64,000 nucleotides of DNA from Tetradesmus obliquus. Lineage: Eukaryota; Chlorophyta; Chlorophyceae; Sphaeropleales; Scenedesmaceae. The translations under genes and the position numbers were made by a program. The stretch is taken from NCBI GenBank assembly GCA_030272155.1, contig CP126205.1, positions 1,786,501 to 1,850,500 on the forward strand. The letters are read 5' to 3'. The first letter of the stretch is position 1; each line of letters opens with the position of its first letter. The notes beneath the pieces were generated by a model. The model made no database searches, had not been told where the DNA came from, and saw only the letters and a list, made by a program, of their open reading frames with translations. Shown piece by piece: positions 21,688 through 33,800 of this stretch.

Positions 21688-24172
21688 TATGAGCATCACG
21701 CGCCAGAGTAGGTGCTTGATGCAGCACAGAGCTGCAGTGCAGAGGCGCTGCTGAGGACTTGGTTCTGGGATGTTTGCAACAGCACGCATGAGACGGTGCT
21801 GCTGTCGCTGATGCTGCTGCTGCCACACTGTGCAAGCACGCTCTGCAATTCAGGACGGCTTGCCTGCCTCAAGCCTTCTGGTGAGCAAAAGCTGCTGCCG
21901 CTGCTAGCACGTGCCGTTCTCCTTCTCCATGTGCCACGTCTACCCTGATTACTCACGTGCAGGGTGGTGCAGTCAGGGAGCCTTCGTAGGTCACGTAGGT
22001 GCGGTTTGCTGGCAGCAGCGCGCTGATGTCAATGGCTCCCTTGATGCTTGCAGACTCTCCCTCATTCAGCGGCATAGCTTCAATGATCTTCTTTAGCTCT
22101 GGACTGACCTTGGACTCGTCATTTGTCAGCGCCAGCATCACACCAAGCACCACAGGGCAGCCGGTGTCGCCGCAAGCTGGCAGCTTATCCTTCTTGACAA
22201 AGTGCACGATGTGCATTTCGAGGGCGTACTCAGCGCCTGAGACAATGTGCTCAGAGTGGGAGTGGAAGTGGAACTGAGCGGGGGTGGCCTTCACGCGGGC
22301 AGTTACGCTGCCGGTGCTGGTGAAGATTGAGGTGGCCTTGGCTGTCTTGATGTCACCTGCGAGCAGCAGCAACAGCAGCAGCAGCAGCAGCACTTGTAAA
22401 ATTGAGGAGTAAACAGCGTCCTGGCAGCCTGCTGCTGCCATCTGATGCAGGACGGCAGCAGCCACTTATTGTGACAGGCTCATAAAAGGACAGAAGACTC
22501 CAAGACACACGATTGTCAAGACACGTAGAACACACAACGCTAAAACTGCAAACACATGCAGCAGCCATTTAAAAACCAGCACATGCAGTTTATCCCAGTG
22601 ATCTTGCATGGCGCATGTTGCAATACGTTTATGTATATGCGTACCTCTGATAGGGATAGTAACATCAGACTTGAAGTCATCCGGCAGAGGCACCTGCAGC
22701 GTATGGCCGTTGTTGATGATGGTGGGGTTGCTCAGGCTGCCATAGCTGAAGCTGGACTTGGCAGCAGCAGCAGGCATCATCTTGCCTGCCGCCACAGCAG
22801 CAGCAGCAGCAACAGCGGCGCCAGCAGCAGCAGCAGGGTTTGATAAACAGACACAGTATATTCGCTTGCTGGCACTTATTTGCAGAGCAGTAGTGTGGCA
22901 GTTACAGAAGTGCTGCTAGCAGCAGCAGCAGCAGCTGGTTTCCAGCTCACCATCAGCACCCAATAAAACACAAGTGTTCACCACCACCACCATCAACACC
23001 GCCACCACCACCACCAGCAGCAGCAGTAGCAGATAACTCACCAGCAGCACCTGTAGCTGGAAGCAGGATGGGGCTCTGCTTGGCTCCCTGCAGGTGGCAG
23101 CAGCAGCAGTGGCAGCAGCAGCAGCAGCCGTCAAGATGCAGGGCAAGGGCTGCGCTTGTCCGCAGGCTATGAGCTGTGCAACATGCAGCCGTTCTTGAAA
23201 AGTGGCAGCAGCAACAAGGCAGCAGCCCAAGTGCTTGTGTTTGTTCACTTGTACACACTAGGCATCTCCACATACTCTGCAGTCGCAGTTCCCGGCATGT
23301 GATGTGAAATCTACTGTCACAAGTACTGCTAGTTGAGCACGCCTATGAGAGGCGGTGGATATTCTCATCGTGATCAGGATTCGGGGCCTTACCCTATAAG
23401 AGGCTGTGATGGGCCTCTCACATGCTGTGCTGCCAAACTCATCTGTCACTGAGAATTACAAATTTCAAAAAGTAACAACGTGGCCTACCCTGCATGCCTC
23501 AAAGGAGCCTGGCCAGTCTAGGCCGTTGTACCTGCAGCACAGAATCACAACAGGCGTGCAGAATGGACGGACACGTAAGAACAACGCCACGTTTGATACT
23601 GACAGACAGCACACGCACAACTAATATTTAATATATTTTTTGAATGCCCTTTTAATATTCGGTGGTGCTGTTGTTGTGACCCACTCATGCACAACCAGAT
23701 GAGGTCACCAGATGGTGCTGCGAGTCACCATGACTTCTGTGACAGAAGTGCTGCGCTGTCTGCTGGTGGGACTACAAAATAACGCTTTCAGAACGATGTT
23801 GGGCTGCATGTACTGGTTGTGCATGACAACTGATTGCTATTGACTGCTGCTGTGCTGCTGATGGCTGGAAGCTGCCAGTGTGCAGGCCAGCGACAGCTGC
23901 GGACAGCCACTCACGCATAGGTGAAGTGGACTCCAGACTTCGCCTGCAGATATAGCCAGAGATATGCTCATTAGCATAATTGATCGAACTAACAGCCTAA
24001 TGCACGGCAAATAGGGGGGCCGCAGCCGTGCGCTTGAAGGCACTGAACGGCGACGCGCTATGACGCTGCAGAAACTTACGTGCCCCGCCGCAACTGTTCC
24101 ATACATTTGTAAGCAGGCCTCTGCTCCGGCAAACAGGCCCAGCAGGGCAAGCACAACCAGTGATGGAGCCAT
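21132..24172 (-). CDS. Secreted alpha-type carbonic anhydrase (CA-B), intact
   Basis: Zinc enzyme interconverting CO2 and bicarbonate, probably secreted to the periplasm or an endomembrane lumen. Eight exons, all phases agreeing (1005 nt, 334 aa): 24080-24172, 23915-23943, 23489-23531, 23042-23087, 22645-22785, 21957-22356, 21464-21630, 21132-21217. The N-terminal signal peptide is MAPSLVVLALLGLFAGAEA. The domain starts at YNGLDWPGSF and GAKQSPILLP. The zinc histidines are in QFHFHSHSEH (the first two) and in EMHIVHF (the third, after the usual Glu). The active-site wall motif SLTAPPCTEGLLWHV spans exons 6 and 7, and RPLQLGVF ends the protein. Three of four Cys positions (CLQMYG, GSFEACR, PPC) suggest disulfides in a secreted enzyme. 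Its closest relative here is CA-C, with identical exon sizes from exon 1 to 8. A partial copy of exon 7's start sits at about 21684-21720. Confidence 0.95.
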
Positions 24173-24612
24173 GGCACCACAAATTGCTGACGAACCTTAG
24201 CTAAAAGCAAGCTTTAGAGTCGAAAGTGTAATCGAACACTACAATTGACGCAGAGCTGGGGTATGGGTGGGGCTATCAGCTACCGGCAAAATCTACAATA
24301 CCTGGTTATTTGACGGGTTTCATAACCTTCCACCAGGCGGTGGGTGCGCAGGTTCGCCAAAAAAAATAGGAATAAAATTGATTTAAATGCCACATCCGCT
24401 TGACTTTTTGCTAAGCTGACACTGCAGAAGCTGGGCGTCACCCCACGCGGTGCCGTGCTGCTGCTAGTCACTAGCAGTGAGGGAGTTGCTTGCCGTTGTG
24501 TACACTGTGACAGTTGTTCGCAGCTCCTCCAAGCTGATGGATGAAGCTGGAACGTGACAAGAATGAAGGTCTCGGCAATGATATGCAAGGTCAGCAGCAC
24601 ACTGTGCTGTGA
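24173..24612. other. CA-B upstream region
   Basis: 440 bp between the CA-B start codon and the transposon end; presumably its promoter. No clear TATA box on the minus strand. The transposon insertion therefore lies close to the promoter. No other feature. Confidence 0.4.
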
Positions 24613-27446
24613 CACTGTGACAAAGGCGCATCCACACAGCGTCCACTGAGCGTCCACGGACGGCCGTCCAGTGGGCCTGTGGATGACGTCCAGTGGCCAT
24701 CCACAGAGGGCACGTATCCAGTGAGCCGTGGATGGGCTGCTGCGATCAGTGGATGAACTCGTGGATGACCCAGAACAGTGCCAAAACGCTGAGTTACGTA
24801 TACTATATTGTAAAAATAACATTATAAACATCATATGAGGCGCATCAGCTCATCGAGCACAGTGGCAGAGCTGCAGGGCGAACTTCGAGCTCGGGGCTGC
24901 ACCCCCCATACAGTGAAGGTACTGCACAAGTGCAAACAGTCTACCAGACTGAATGCAACCATGAAATATCATATTTCTGGATCAATATGCACAACACAGA
25001 GGATGCAATGGGCCCACATAAGCACTCCAACACCTCCAGCTGTGTGTTGGCCTTGTACACACAGAGATTGCACACACAGCACAGTGCCACACACAACATC
25101 TGCAAAACCATCTGCAATCAAAGACAATACAGCAAACAATGAAGGCAAGCCCACAGCTACTGCATGACTGGTACAGAAGCGGCCGAGCGCTGCGGCACAC
25201 CGGTCGCTGAGCAGATGCTGCACCCATGCCCGCCTGTTGCACTGACAGCATACCCTGCTACTGCTGCTGCCCCAGCTGGGTGCGCATAATCCTCGCTGCA
25301 ATCTACACCTCCATGACGCGCATGTTGTCCTCGCTTGGTAGCACCTTCTACTTACTGCCTGCACTGTGGTGATTGGACGTAGCATCCTTCTGCACTGCTG
25401 CACCTGCTGCCATGCGACTGCCCCTGAGTTGAGCTGCCTGGAAGCTTTCTTCATAAGCCGCTGGACCATTTTGGTTGCGCTGTCCCAGCAGCGTGATGAT
25501 TGCCTTGCTGGAGCCAATTGGCATGTGCGGGGATACAGCAGTTGACTGCCAACGACGCCTTGAACACCTGCAGAAATCAGCAAAACCAGCAGAAGACAAC
25601 AGGCAACTGCTGAGGCCAGGCACACACTGCTGTGCTTGCAGGAATGATGCAATACACTGTGGCCGTCATGCACAGGACCTGCAATGCCTGCAAAAGCGTA
25701 GGACACCAGCTGATCCCTGCTGCCTGACTGCACGTTGCATTGCCTGCAACTCACCCTGTCGTCATGCGCACGCGCTGTGGTTGAGCCTCGCGCCTCCTCA
25801 GCAGCCTGCCGATAACGCATGTTCCATGGCTGCGTCCTGGAAAATGCCCCCTTCTTTGAACCCTGCAATACGCACGCAAGCAAAGTATGAGTTGAGTACA
25901 CGTAGATGGGTGTGCAGTGCGAGTCTGCCATGCTGTAGTGTTGAGTGAAGCTCTTCTGGCAACGTGTAGTGTGCTTGCATCACCCCAAATGAGATCCTAG
26001 CTGCAACCGCCAATCAGCTTGCCGGCAACAATGTACTTCTGCGTGCACTTCCTTACATGAGCTGAAGCACCCCTGCCACCGCTGCTGCGGCTGCCCCTAC
26101 AGCGCTGCTGTTGCAGTCATGCTAGCACCACCGTTGCTGGTGTTCTGCTGCAGCAGGTTATCATGCAGATCGAGCAGAGCAGCAGCAGCAACAATCAGCC
26201 GCGCACCTGCTGAAGTTGTCCCTGCCTCCGGCACTACATTAGGCCTGGCACTGACCACTTGATTTGCTGTGGCTGGCTTCCTTCTCCGGCGCAGCGCAGT
26301 TATCATACACCTGCAGTGCGGCAAACTTGGATGGGTCGACAGGCAGGAGTTGCATGCATGGCGATGCGTGCGAGACTGCTGGCAACATGCCATGGCATGC
26401 AGCGACGGTCAGATACGCACATTGAGTGCCATAAATACCAACCAAATGTGGTTTGCTGGCAGTCTAGGTGCTGTTTGCTGCAGGCGTCGCTGGCAGCAGC
26501 TGCTGCTGCTGCTGCAGCAGCAGCGTCTCTGCGCTGGAGTCCCTGGTGTTCACCTGTGGCCAGCTCACACCGTTCCGTTCATGAAAGCAGCTCGCATGTT
26601 TCCACGTAGATCAACGATTCCCTCATCGAAGCTGCTCGTGCAGTTCTGTTGCAGGGTTGCTGGGGGGCTGCCACTGGCAGCACCTGGCAGCGCCTCCTTG
26701 CGCCTCCTGCTGCAAGCTGTTCCCATGTAATGTGCAACAGGGACCAAAAAAACGTCGTATACTACTTTCGAGACATCAGAATAGCAGCCGGACGAACACA
26801 GGCCGCTGGTTGCGAACCAACTGCACCTGTGGTTGGTCTCATGGGGCTGTGATCTTTTGACAAATTACAGATTTGCGGCCCAGTGATCAAGGAACACTCA
26901 TTGCAACATTTAGACGCCCATGCTTGGCCCACAGAAGTTGACAGGCTGTTTGAGTTCTGTTACTTGTCAGGGCAGAGGTTAAACGATGGCTGAGTGATCA
27001 GCTACTAAGGTAAGGTTTATATTTATATAGTTTCTTCTCGTTAAGATAAGTAACAGCAGCGATACGCTGCCGGCAGTGCACTGAGGCGATCTACTTGACT
27101 TGTTCTGCGCAAGTCCACTCTGCGATCATCAACGTTCTTGCAGTAGCATTATCGTTGAACGGAAGTTGGTTTTCTGTTGTTTGGTCAGTGAACAGGACGC
27201 CAATGTCACTGCCGGGGGTCAAGGGTGTCCATGGGTGACCACCTGCTGGTTTGGGGTCATGAGCATGCCCTAGCGCAGGTTCTGCCACACCCGATCATGT
27301 TTTCAATCTAATAAACAGTTTTTGAGACAGCGCAAGCCGTTCAAGCTACTCGCCCTCACAGTGATCCACAGCAGGTGCTGTGGATGGCCCAAACACCCCC
27401 CACTGGACAGTGAGTGGACTGTCTGTGGATCAGCCTTTGTCACAGT
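24613..27446. mobile_element. TIR DNA transposon, copy 1 (CACTG ends, possibly EnSpm/CACTA-like)
   Basis: The left end CACTGTGACAAAGGC is the exact reverse complement of the right end, and the match continues with ATCCACA. Flanking TGA on both sides (24610-24612, 27447-27449) fits a 3-bp target duplication. Both subterminal regions (about 110-150 bp) are packed with TCCAC/GTGGA motifs in both orientations, as known for EnSpm/CACTA elements, which also start CACTA or CACTG. A second copy at 47239-50114 matches it along its whole length. Minus-strand frames conserved between the copies include TPLTPGSDIGVLFTDQTTE (near 27200), SSFDEGIVDLRGNMRAAF (near 26610), HYTLPEELHSTLQHGRLALH (near 25950) and GQRNQNGPAAYEESFQAAQL (near 25450). 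No transposase motif (such as a DDE triad) was recognised, so it may be non-autonomous or from an unfamiliar family. Confidence 0.8.
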
Positions 27447-29069
27447 GTGACATGTCCTGCCTGCCTCATCATGAGTCATGATCAGTTGAGTCATCGGTCA
27501 TTGACTGGCGCCACGGCATGGCATTATTTAGGTGACCTGCTTCTGTAGCTTGAGTCCCTTATATTTGGACCTGCACGCTATAGCCCACCACTAATGATCA
27601 AAAATTAGTTTGCAGTGCAGCAAGTAGGCCGGGCTTTGTGCATGTTCGGCAGACCCAGTGGTCACTGCATTCATGAATGCAAGCGTCACACTGTGGCTGC
27701 ATCACAGTCACGAGTGCTTTGGCTCCAGCTTCCTTTCTGAGAGCACCAGATGATCTGAGGCGCTGAGGCCAACAGTTGGCCTCCGCAACATGCTGCCGCT
27801 AGCCCATTGCAGCATGCTGCACATAACAAACTGCTCAGCAGTGCTGTTCACAGTTATTAACGAAAAAACGGTTCGTCCTTTTACATCAGATACATGCAAA
27901 AAAAGAAAGTGAAGGCTAATTCAGCAGCCCGCCTGCTGGCAGCACTGGCCGCCTGGCAGCAACAATCGCCTCTTGGCCCAAACCATGCGGCATGGTTTCT
28001 GTTGCATCCAGAACAGTCAAACGTCCCGACTTATGCGTACTGGCATACACACCCTGAGCATGCGTCAGCTTGTTTTCTGGTCTCACGAACCACAACAGCA
28101 ATTGAAGCAGACCAGACAAAGCTGTAACAAGCTGTAAAGCTGTAACATACAACAGAGCGTATACATTGGCACCCACCAATGATTGTATGCGCTGCTGCGT
28201 CAGGCACAGTGCAAGCAAGCAGCAGCTTGCTTGCAAATTCATTGTGGTGTGGCCTATACTAGCAAAGATGTTGCCATGACCCAGAAAATCACCTCGCTAA
28301 CAAGCAGGGCATTTGAAAGACCCCAAGCTACAGTCTTGAAGGAAAGGCAGCCTACATGACTTTCATGATTTCCAGCCCCTGACATTCGTATATCAACCTC
28401 ATTGCTGCGCAGCAGGCTGCATAGGCACGACAGCACAAGTGACGTGGCGATCATGGCAACAAACCAACAGCAGCACAACTTCAGTGCCTTCATGACACGC
28501 ACAGCAATGTCCTCAGAGGTTTGAGCTGTTGCCGCGAGAGATAACAAACGTACAAATGGGCCTGTTGGTGCCGAACCAGCACCTGCAGCACTTAACTACA
28601 TGGTCCAGATAAGCACATGCAAACATGCACACTGAAGCATGTTGCGCATACACACAGTACACAGTTGCCACGCGGCAAACTGAGCTATACCACACTAGCG
28701 CATCATTACAGCAAAGAACGCGTACAAATGGATCCAGCACCAATATTGGATTAATCCGCAGGTGTTCACCACCTGTCGAACCTACTGTCGCAAGGTATGT
28801 CTATGAAGCAAGCGCCAGTGACGGACTCACAACATTTTGTAAAAGGGCACAATCTAGTCTGCATGATTTCACAACAGCAGCACAACAATAAGGAGACAGG
28901 TACAAATCGATGAACCAGCTGCATGGCAGGTGCCAAGATATTTTTAGAATTCACGTCAAAGCGCAGCAGCCAGCTGCCGCCATTCCTGTGTCTTTACGAC
29001 ATTCAAATGCTTGCAAGCACAGTGCTTGCAATTGCCACCGAAGCTGTAAGCACACCTGCAGACTGCCCA
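27447..29069. other. Stretch between transposon and LTR element
   Basis: Mixed composition, with a possible small membrane-protein gene on the minus strand given separately. No other supported feature. Confidence 0.4.
27916..28547 (-). CDS. Possible small multi-exon membrane protein, unknown
   Basis: Two adjoining minus-strand frames look protein-like. The upstream one (28254-28547) contains a strong hydrophobic segment (CWFVAMIATSLVLSCLCSLL) and ends VIFWVMATSLL near a GTATAG donor-like site. The downstream one (27916-28242) has a usable acceptor (GACGCAG|CAGCGC), a second hydrophobic stretch (VYALLYVTALQLVTALSGLL) and a hydrophilic tail to a stop. I recognise no family and could not prove the splice, so this is a weak call. 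Confidence 0.25.
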
Positions 29070-29523
29070 TGTAAGGAGGACATAGGAAGTAGTGTAGTTT
29101 AACTTAGTACGTTTTATAGGGTATGTTCGTGAACATGGTAGTTGTTGTTGAGAGTTGTCGAATGATGTGGATCGATCTCGAATGTACAAGGTTTCTCCGG
29201 ATCTCTCCGGAGATGGTATGATGTAGCTTTGCAGGATGCTTCTAGTAGTGTTAATTCTGGATGTTTCTTATGAGTATACTATGTGGGAGACGACTATAAA
29301 AAGGGGTGCCAGTCCACCGTTCTTCAGTCAGTCAGTCAATCAAGAAGTACTCGATCAACGTTCGCGGGCTCTTCAAGCGCCCCTACTGTTGTTCGGTTTC
29401 ACTTGGTAACTAACTGGAATACTCTCTGATTACGGTCTACATCGATTCAGTCAGTATCCAGTCTAGTTCCTAGAAGGGTTTTCGTTCCTGTGACCTTCTC
29501 AACAGACGGCTGTAGACGCAGCA
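29070..29523 (+). repeat. 5' LTR of the Ty3/Gypsy element
   Basis: 454 bp, starting TGTAAGGAGG and ending GACGCAGCA. Contains a TATA box (TATAAAAA at 29294-29301) and short GTCAGTCAGTCA repeats soon after it, placing the U3/R boundary near 29320. Identical by eye to the 3' LTR. Confidence 0.95.
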
Positions 29524-29830
29524 TTCTGGTAGCTGAGACTGCGTATGCCGGGACAGTATAATCCGGCAAAGGAGAAGCCCAAGGTCCAGTTTTTGCAGCC
29601 TTCTACTGGTGGTGTGCTGCGCAGTGAGGACGGAGGTGTCTACGCGCCTGTTACACCTGTGCGACACTTCTGCAAGCCGCGTTCTGCTCCCCACGTTCTT
29701 CAGCCCATCGACAAGGCCCGCAAGCGCCGTTTCCTGAAGAAGGTGCGGCGGGACATCTTCATCAAGCCCAAGCCCAACCCTATCGTGCCCTATCGCCATA
29801 AGCTCCCTGCTCCTGTCGCCCCTCTGAGCC

Positions 29831-30826
29831 ATGTCTACTGAGGGCCTTGCTCAGGCTGTGCCGCTTACCACGGAGCAGGCACAGCAGATGATGGTCCAGA
29901 TGGCTGCTAAGATCACACAATTAGAGCAGCAGCTGCAGAATGTGCAGCTTGGTGCTGCAGCGGCTGGCACATCTGCCCAGCGGCTGAAGCTGCCGAAGCC
30001 ACCTGAGACTAATGGCACCAGCCCTAATGCTATCAACTGGTGCTACAAGATGGAGACATACCTTCAGGCCCAAAGCACGGACCTGAACCTGCCCAGCACA
30101 GTCACCTATGCAGCCAGTTTCCTGAAGGATTCTGCGCTGAACTGGTGGCTGCGCTGCCAGCAGGAGGTGGCAGCAGGCAAGCGGCAGCCTTTTGCAAACT
30201 GGGCTGCTTTCAAGAAGGAGTTCATCGACATGTTCACCCCGGTGAAGCCAGACTACGACGCACGCAACAAGCTGGACCGTTTGGTGCAGACACGCAGTGT
30301 GTTTGACTACGCATCACGCTTCAACACGCTGATGCTGGAGCTGCCCAACATGGACGAGGCCGACCGCGTACACTTCTTCATCAAGGGCCTCAAGCCAGAG
30401 ATCCGCATGCACGTGACACTGCACAAACCAGCAACACTGCACGAGGCGGTGGAGCTGGCCATTCAGGCAGATGGCCTGCTGTGGGGCATGCACAAAGGGC
30501 GTAAGGCCCCGAGCTATGATCCGCGGCCCAATTTTCCTGTGCAGCGGCAACAGGTGGACTCTGGACCGACACCCATGGAGCTGGGCAGCATGGAGCCAGG
30601 AGAGGTTGGCCAGGCAGAACTGCACTATGTGCAGGGAAAGCGCAAGACTATCAAGTGCTTCTACTGCCAGCGCGCCGGCCACCGCATTGCGGACTGTCGT
30701 CAGCGGAAGATCGATGAGCAGAAGGATCGGCGTGCACAGCCGTTCAAGCCGCCAACACAGCAGCAGCGACAGCTGCAGTTCCAGAGCAAGGGAGGCAAGC
30801 CACCAAGCCGTCGCTCAACAAACTGA
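29831..30826 (+). CDS. Gag of the Ty3/Gypsy element
   Basis: 331-residue capsid polyprotein. After a coiled Gln-rich start it carries the retrotransposon-gag fold region (around residues 60-220, with [12 protein letters not shown] and [11 protein letters not shown]) and ends with one CCHC zinc knuckle ([14 protein letters not shown]) and a basic tail that binds RNA. A small open frame (29545-29841) precedes and slightly overlaps it; its role is unknown. Confidence 0.93.
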   Translation: MSTEGLAQAVPLTTEQAQQMMVQMAAKITQLEQQLQNVQLGAAAAGTSAQRLKLPKPPETNGTSPNAINWCYKMETYLQAQSTDLNLPSTVTYAASFLKDSALNWWLRCQQEVAAGKRQPFANWAAFKKEFIDMFTPVKPDYDARNKLDRLVQTRSVFDYASRFNTLMLELPNMDEADRVHFFIKGLKPEIRMHVTLHKPATLHEAVELAIQADGLLWGMHKGRKAPSYDPRPNFPVQRQQVDSGPTPMELGSMEPGEVGQAELHYVQGKRKTIKCFYCQRAGHRIADCRQRKIDEQKDRRAQPFKPPTQQQRQLQFQSKGGKPPSRRSTN

Positions 30827-30843
30827 GTGGCGCGCTTGATGGT

Positions 30844-33800
30844 ATGGGTCAGTCAACGCGCGCCGAGAAGGCATCACCCCGGACGCCTGATGACCCATGT
30901 GACCAGGTAGAGGGCAGTGAGCCCCGAGTTCAACCAGCGGCCCTGGGAAAAGCGGGTACCCGTCGGAGGCGGTTGAGGGACCGTGAGATCTGGTTGCTCG
31001 ATGCAGTTGTGATGACTCAGTTGCTGGACGACTACGGGCCGTTCTCTGTAGACGCCTGCGCTGGTCCTAGCACCGCTCGGGCTAAGAAGTTCTACACAGG
31101 CTACCTGACCTTCTGCGAGGCTAATGTCAGCGGCAAGTCCGTATGGCTGAACGCGCCCTTCCGCCGCGCTGGGTTGTTCTTGCGGCACTACCTGGAGTGC
31201 AAGAGTAAGGCCCCTGAAAGCACTAGTGGGGTCTTCCTTGTACCAAAGTGGGACCGTACGCCCTGGTGGGGTTTAACCAAGGGCATGACTGTGGTGAAGG
31301 AGTTTCCAGTGGGCACCACGGGCATCTTGCGAAGCCCGCCCATGCCGCCTGAGGAGGAGTGGGCAGAGATGCCGCCACTGAAGTGGCCATTGGTGGTGCT
31401 GCGTGACGAGCCTGCTGTGGCAAGGCAGGTAACACCTATTGCGGAGTTGGCAGGCTTGCAGCCAACTAGCAACAAGCTGATCCGGCTACAGGCCAAGTGC
31501 CGTGGAGAGGTGTTGAGTGTGCTACTGGACAGTGGTGCGAGTGAGGACTACATGGACCCTGGTACTGTCAAAAAGCTCAACCTGCCAGTGCTGAGCTTGG
31601 GGGACCGCCAGGTGCAGCTAGGCAATGGTGCGCTGCAAGACTGCAGCTGTGTTGTGCCTAGTATGACATATCGCGTAAACAAGATGAAGGACAGGCGGCC
31701 GTTCACAGTGACCAAACTGGCACAAGACGACATCGTGCTAGGCAAGCCGTGGTTAACTCAGTTCAATCCGGAAATTGATTGGGCTGCCAACACAGTAACA
31801 GTAGTGAAAAACCACGTGGAGTACCTGTTGCAGCCACCGGTGGATGGTGGTGCAGCGGTGACGGCAGAGGAGGCAGCATGTGGGCTTCTGTCGGGCCTGC
31901 AGGTCAAGAGGGCAATGAGGAAGGGTGCAACCGCGTTCCTTGCGGTTCTGCGCGAAGCCACCGAGGGTGGAAAAGGAGCTGAACTGGAGGAAGTCAAGTT
32001 TGATTATGAGGACCCCCAGTGGGCGGAACGCATGCGGCAGGTGCTCCGGAAGCACAAACAGATCTTTCAGGGGATGCCGAAGGGGCTACCGCCAAAACGC
32101 TCTGTCGATCACAAGATAGAGTTAGAGGCTGGTGGCCAACCGCCTTTTGGACCCATTTACCACATGAGTCCTCTGGAGTTGGAGGAGGCCAAGCGTCAAC
32201 TCACTGACCTCTTGGAGCGTGGTCTGGTTCAGCCGTCCAAGTCGCCATACGGCGCACCCATCCTGTTTGTCCGCAAGGCAAATGGGAAGCTGCGCATGTG
32301 TGTGGATTACAGGGCGCTAAACAAGCTTACCGTGAAGAACCGTTACCCGCTACCACGCATTGATGAGCTGCTTGACCGTCTCCATGGAGCATCGGTGTTT
32401 ACCAAGCTAGATCTCCAGAGCGGCTACTGGCAAATCAGGATTGCAGAAGAAGACATCCCCAAGACAGCCTTCCGTACACGCTATGGCCACTACGAATGGC
32501 GTGTGATGCCCTTTGGCCTAACCAACGCACCTGCAACCTTCCAAGCCTTGATGAACGATGTGCTGCGGCCATTCCTGGATGACTTTGTGATCGTGTACCT
32601 GGATGATATCCTCATCTACTCCAAGACACCCGAAGAACACCTAGCGCACGTGGACAAGGTGTTGACTGCGCTGCGCAAGGCGCGTCTCTACGCTGGCCTG
32701 GACAAGTGTGCCTTCGCAATGAAGGAGGTAACCTTCTTGGGCCACATTGTGAGCGGAGAAGGCATCAAGGTAGACCCAAAGAAGGTCGAGGCGGTGCGTG
32801 AGTGGCCTCCACCGCGCAATGTCACAGAAGTAAGGAGCTTCCTGGGGATGACAGGATTCTACCGGCGCTTCATCCACCACTACGCACACAAGGCGTTGCC
32901 GCTCACAAACCTCACAGCCGGAGGAGTCAAGTGGAAGTGGCGTGTGGATGTGGAAGGAAAGGCGTTCGAGGACCTGAAAAACACACTCACCTCTGCGCCT
33001 GTGTTGGTGACGCCGGACCCTACCCTGCCATATGAGGTGTACACGGACGCTTCCAAGTTTGCACTGGGAGCGGTGCTACTGCAGAACCAAGGCAAAGGAC
33101 TTCAGCCTGTGGCATACCTGTCTCGCAAGCTCAACTCGGCTGAGCGCAACTATCCTACCGGCGACCGCGAGATGCTAGGCATCTACTATGCGCTGCAGAC
33201 CTGGCGCTGCTACCTGGAGGGAGCAAGCTTCAAGGTCAACTCAGATCACTTGAACCATACCTGGTTCAACAAGAAGAAGGACCTCTCCAGGCGGCAAGCT
33301 AAGTGGATGCTATGGATGGAGTCCTACTACAGCGGCACAGAGATTGAGTACAAGCAGGGCAAGGACAACCTGTCAGACCCCCTGTCACGCCGCCCTGACC
33401 TGGCATCATTCATATCAAGCGTCACAGACGGCTCTTTTCTGGACTTGGTGCGCCAGGGCTATGAGGCAGACCCCCTGTATCGGGAGCCGCCACCCATGCT
33501 GACGGAGCATGGCGGGTTATGGTACATGCATGGTGAACGCTTAGCGATTCCGCGAGACGCTGGCCTAAGGCAGCTGATTCTGCGGGAGCTACATGACTGC
33601 CCAAGTGCTGGACACCTGGGTGTGACCAAGACGCTCCAGCGCGTGGCCAACAGGTTCTGGTGGCCGCACATGACGCGTGCAGTACGGCATTACGTGACTA
33701 GCTGCCCCTCATGTCAATGCAACAAACCACGCAGCGATTTACCAGCAGGACTACTGCAGCCCCTGCCCGTGCCTGAGAAGAAGTTCGAGCAGATCACCAT

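Noticed and set aside
24969-25931. 320-codon minus-strand frame in transposon copy 1 as a single gene
   Set aside because: Parts are Cys/Ser/Arg-rich out-of-frame readings; between the two copies another frame (with GQRNQNGPAAYEESFQ) looks better conserved, so the long frame is not accepted as one protein.
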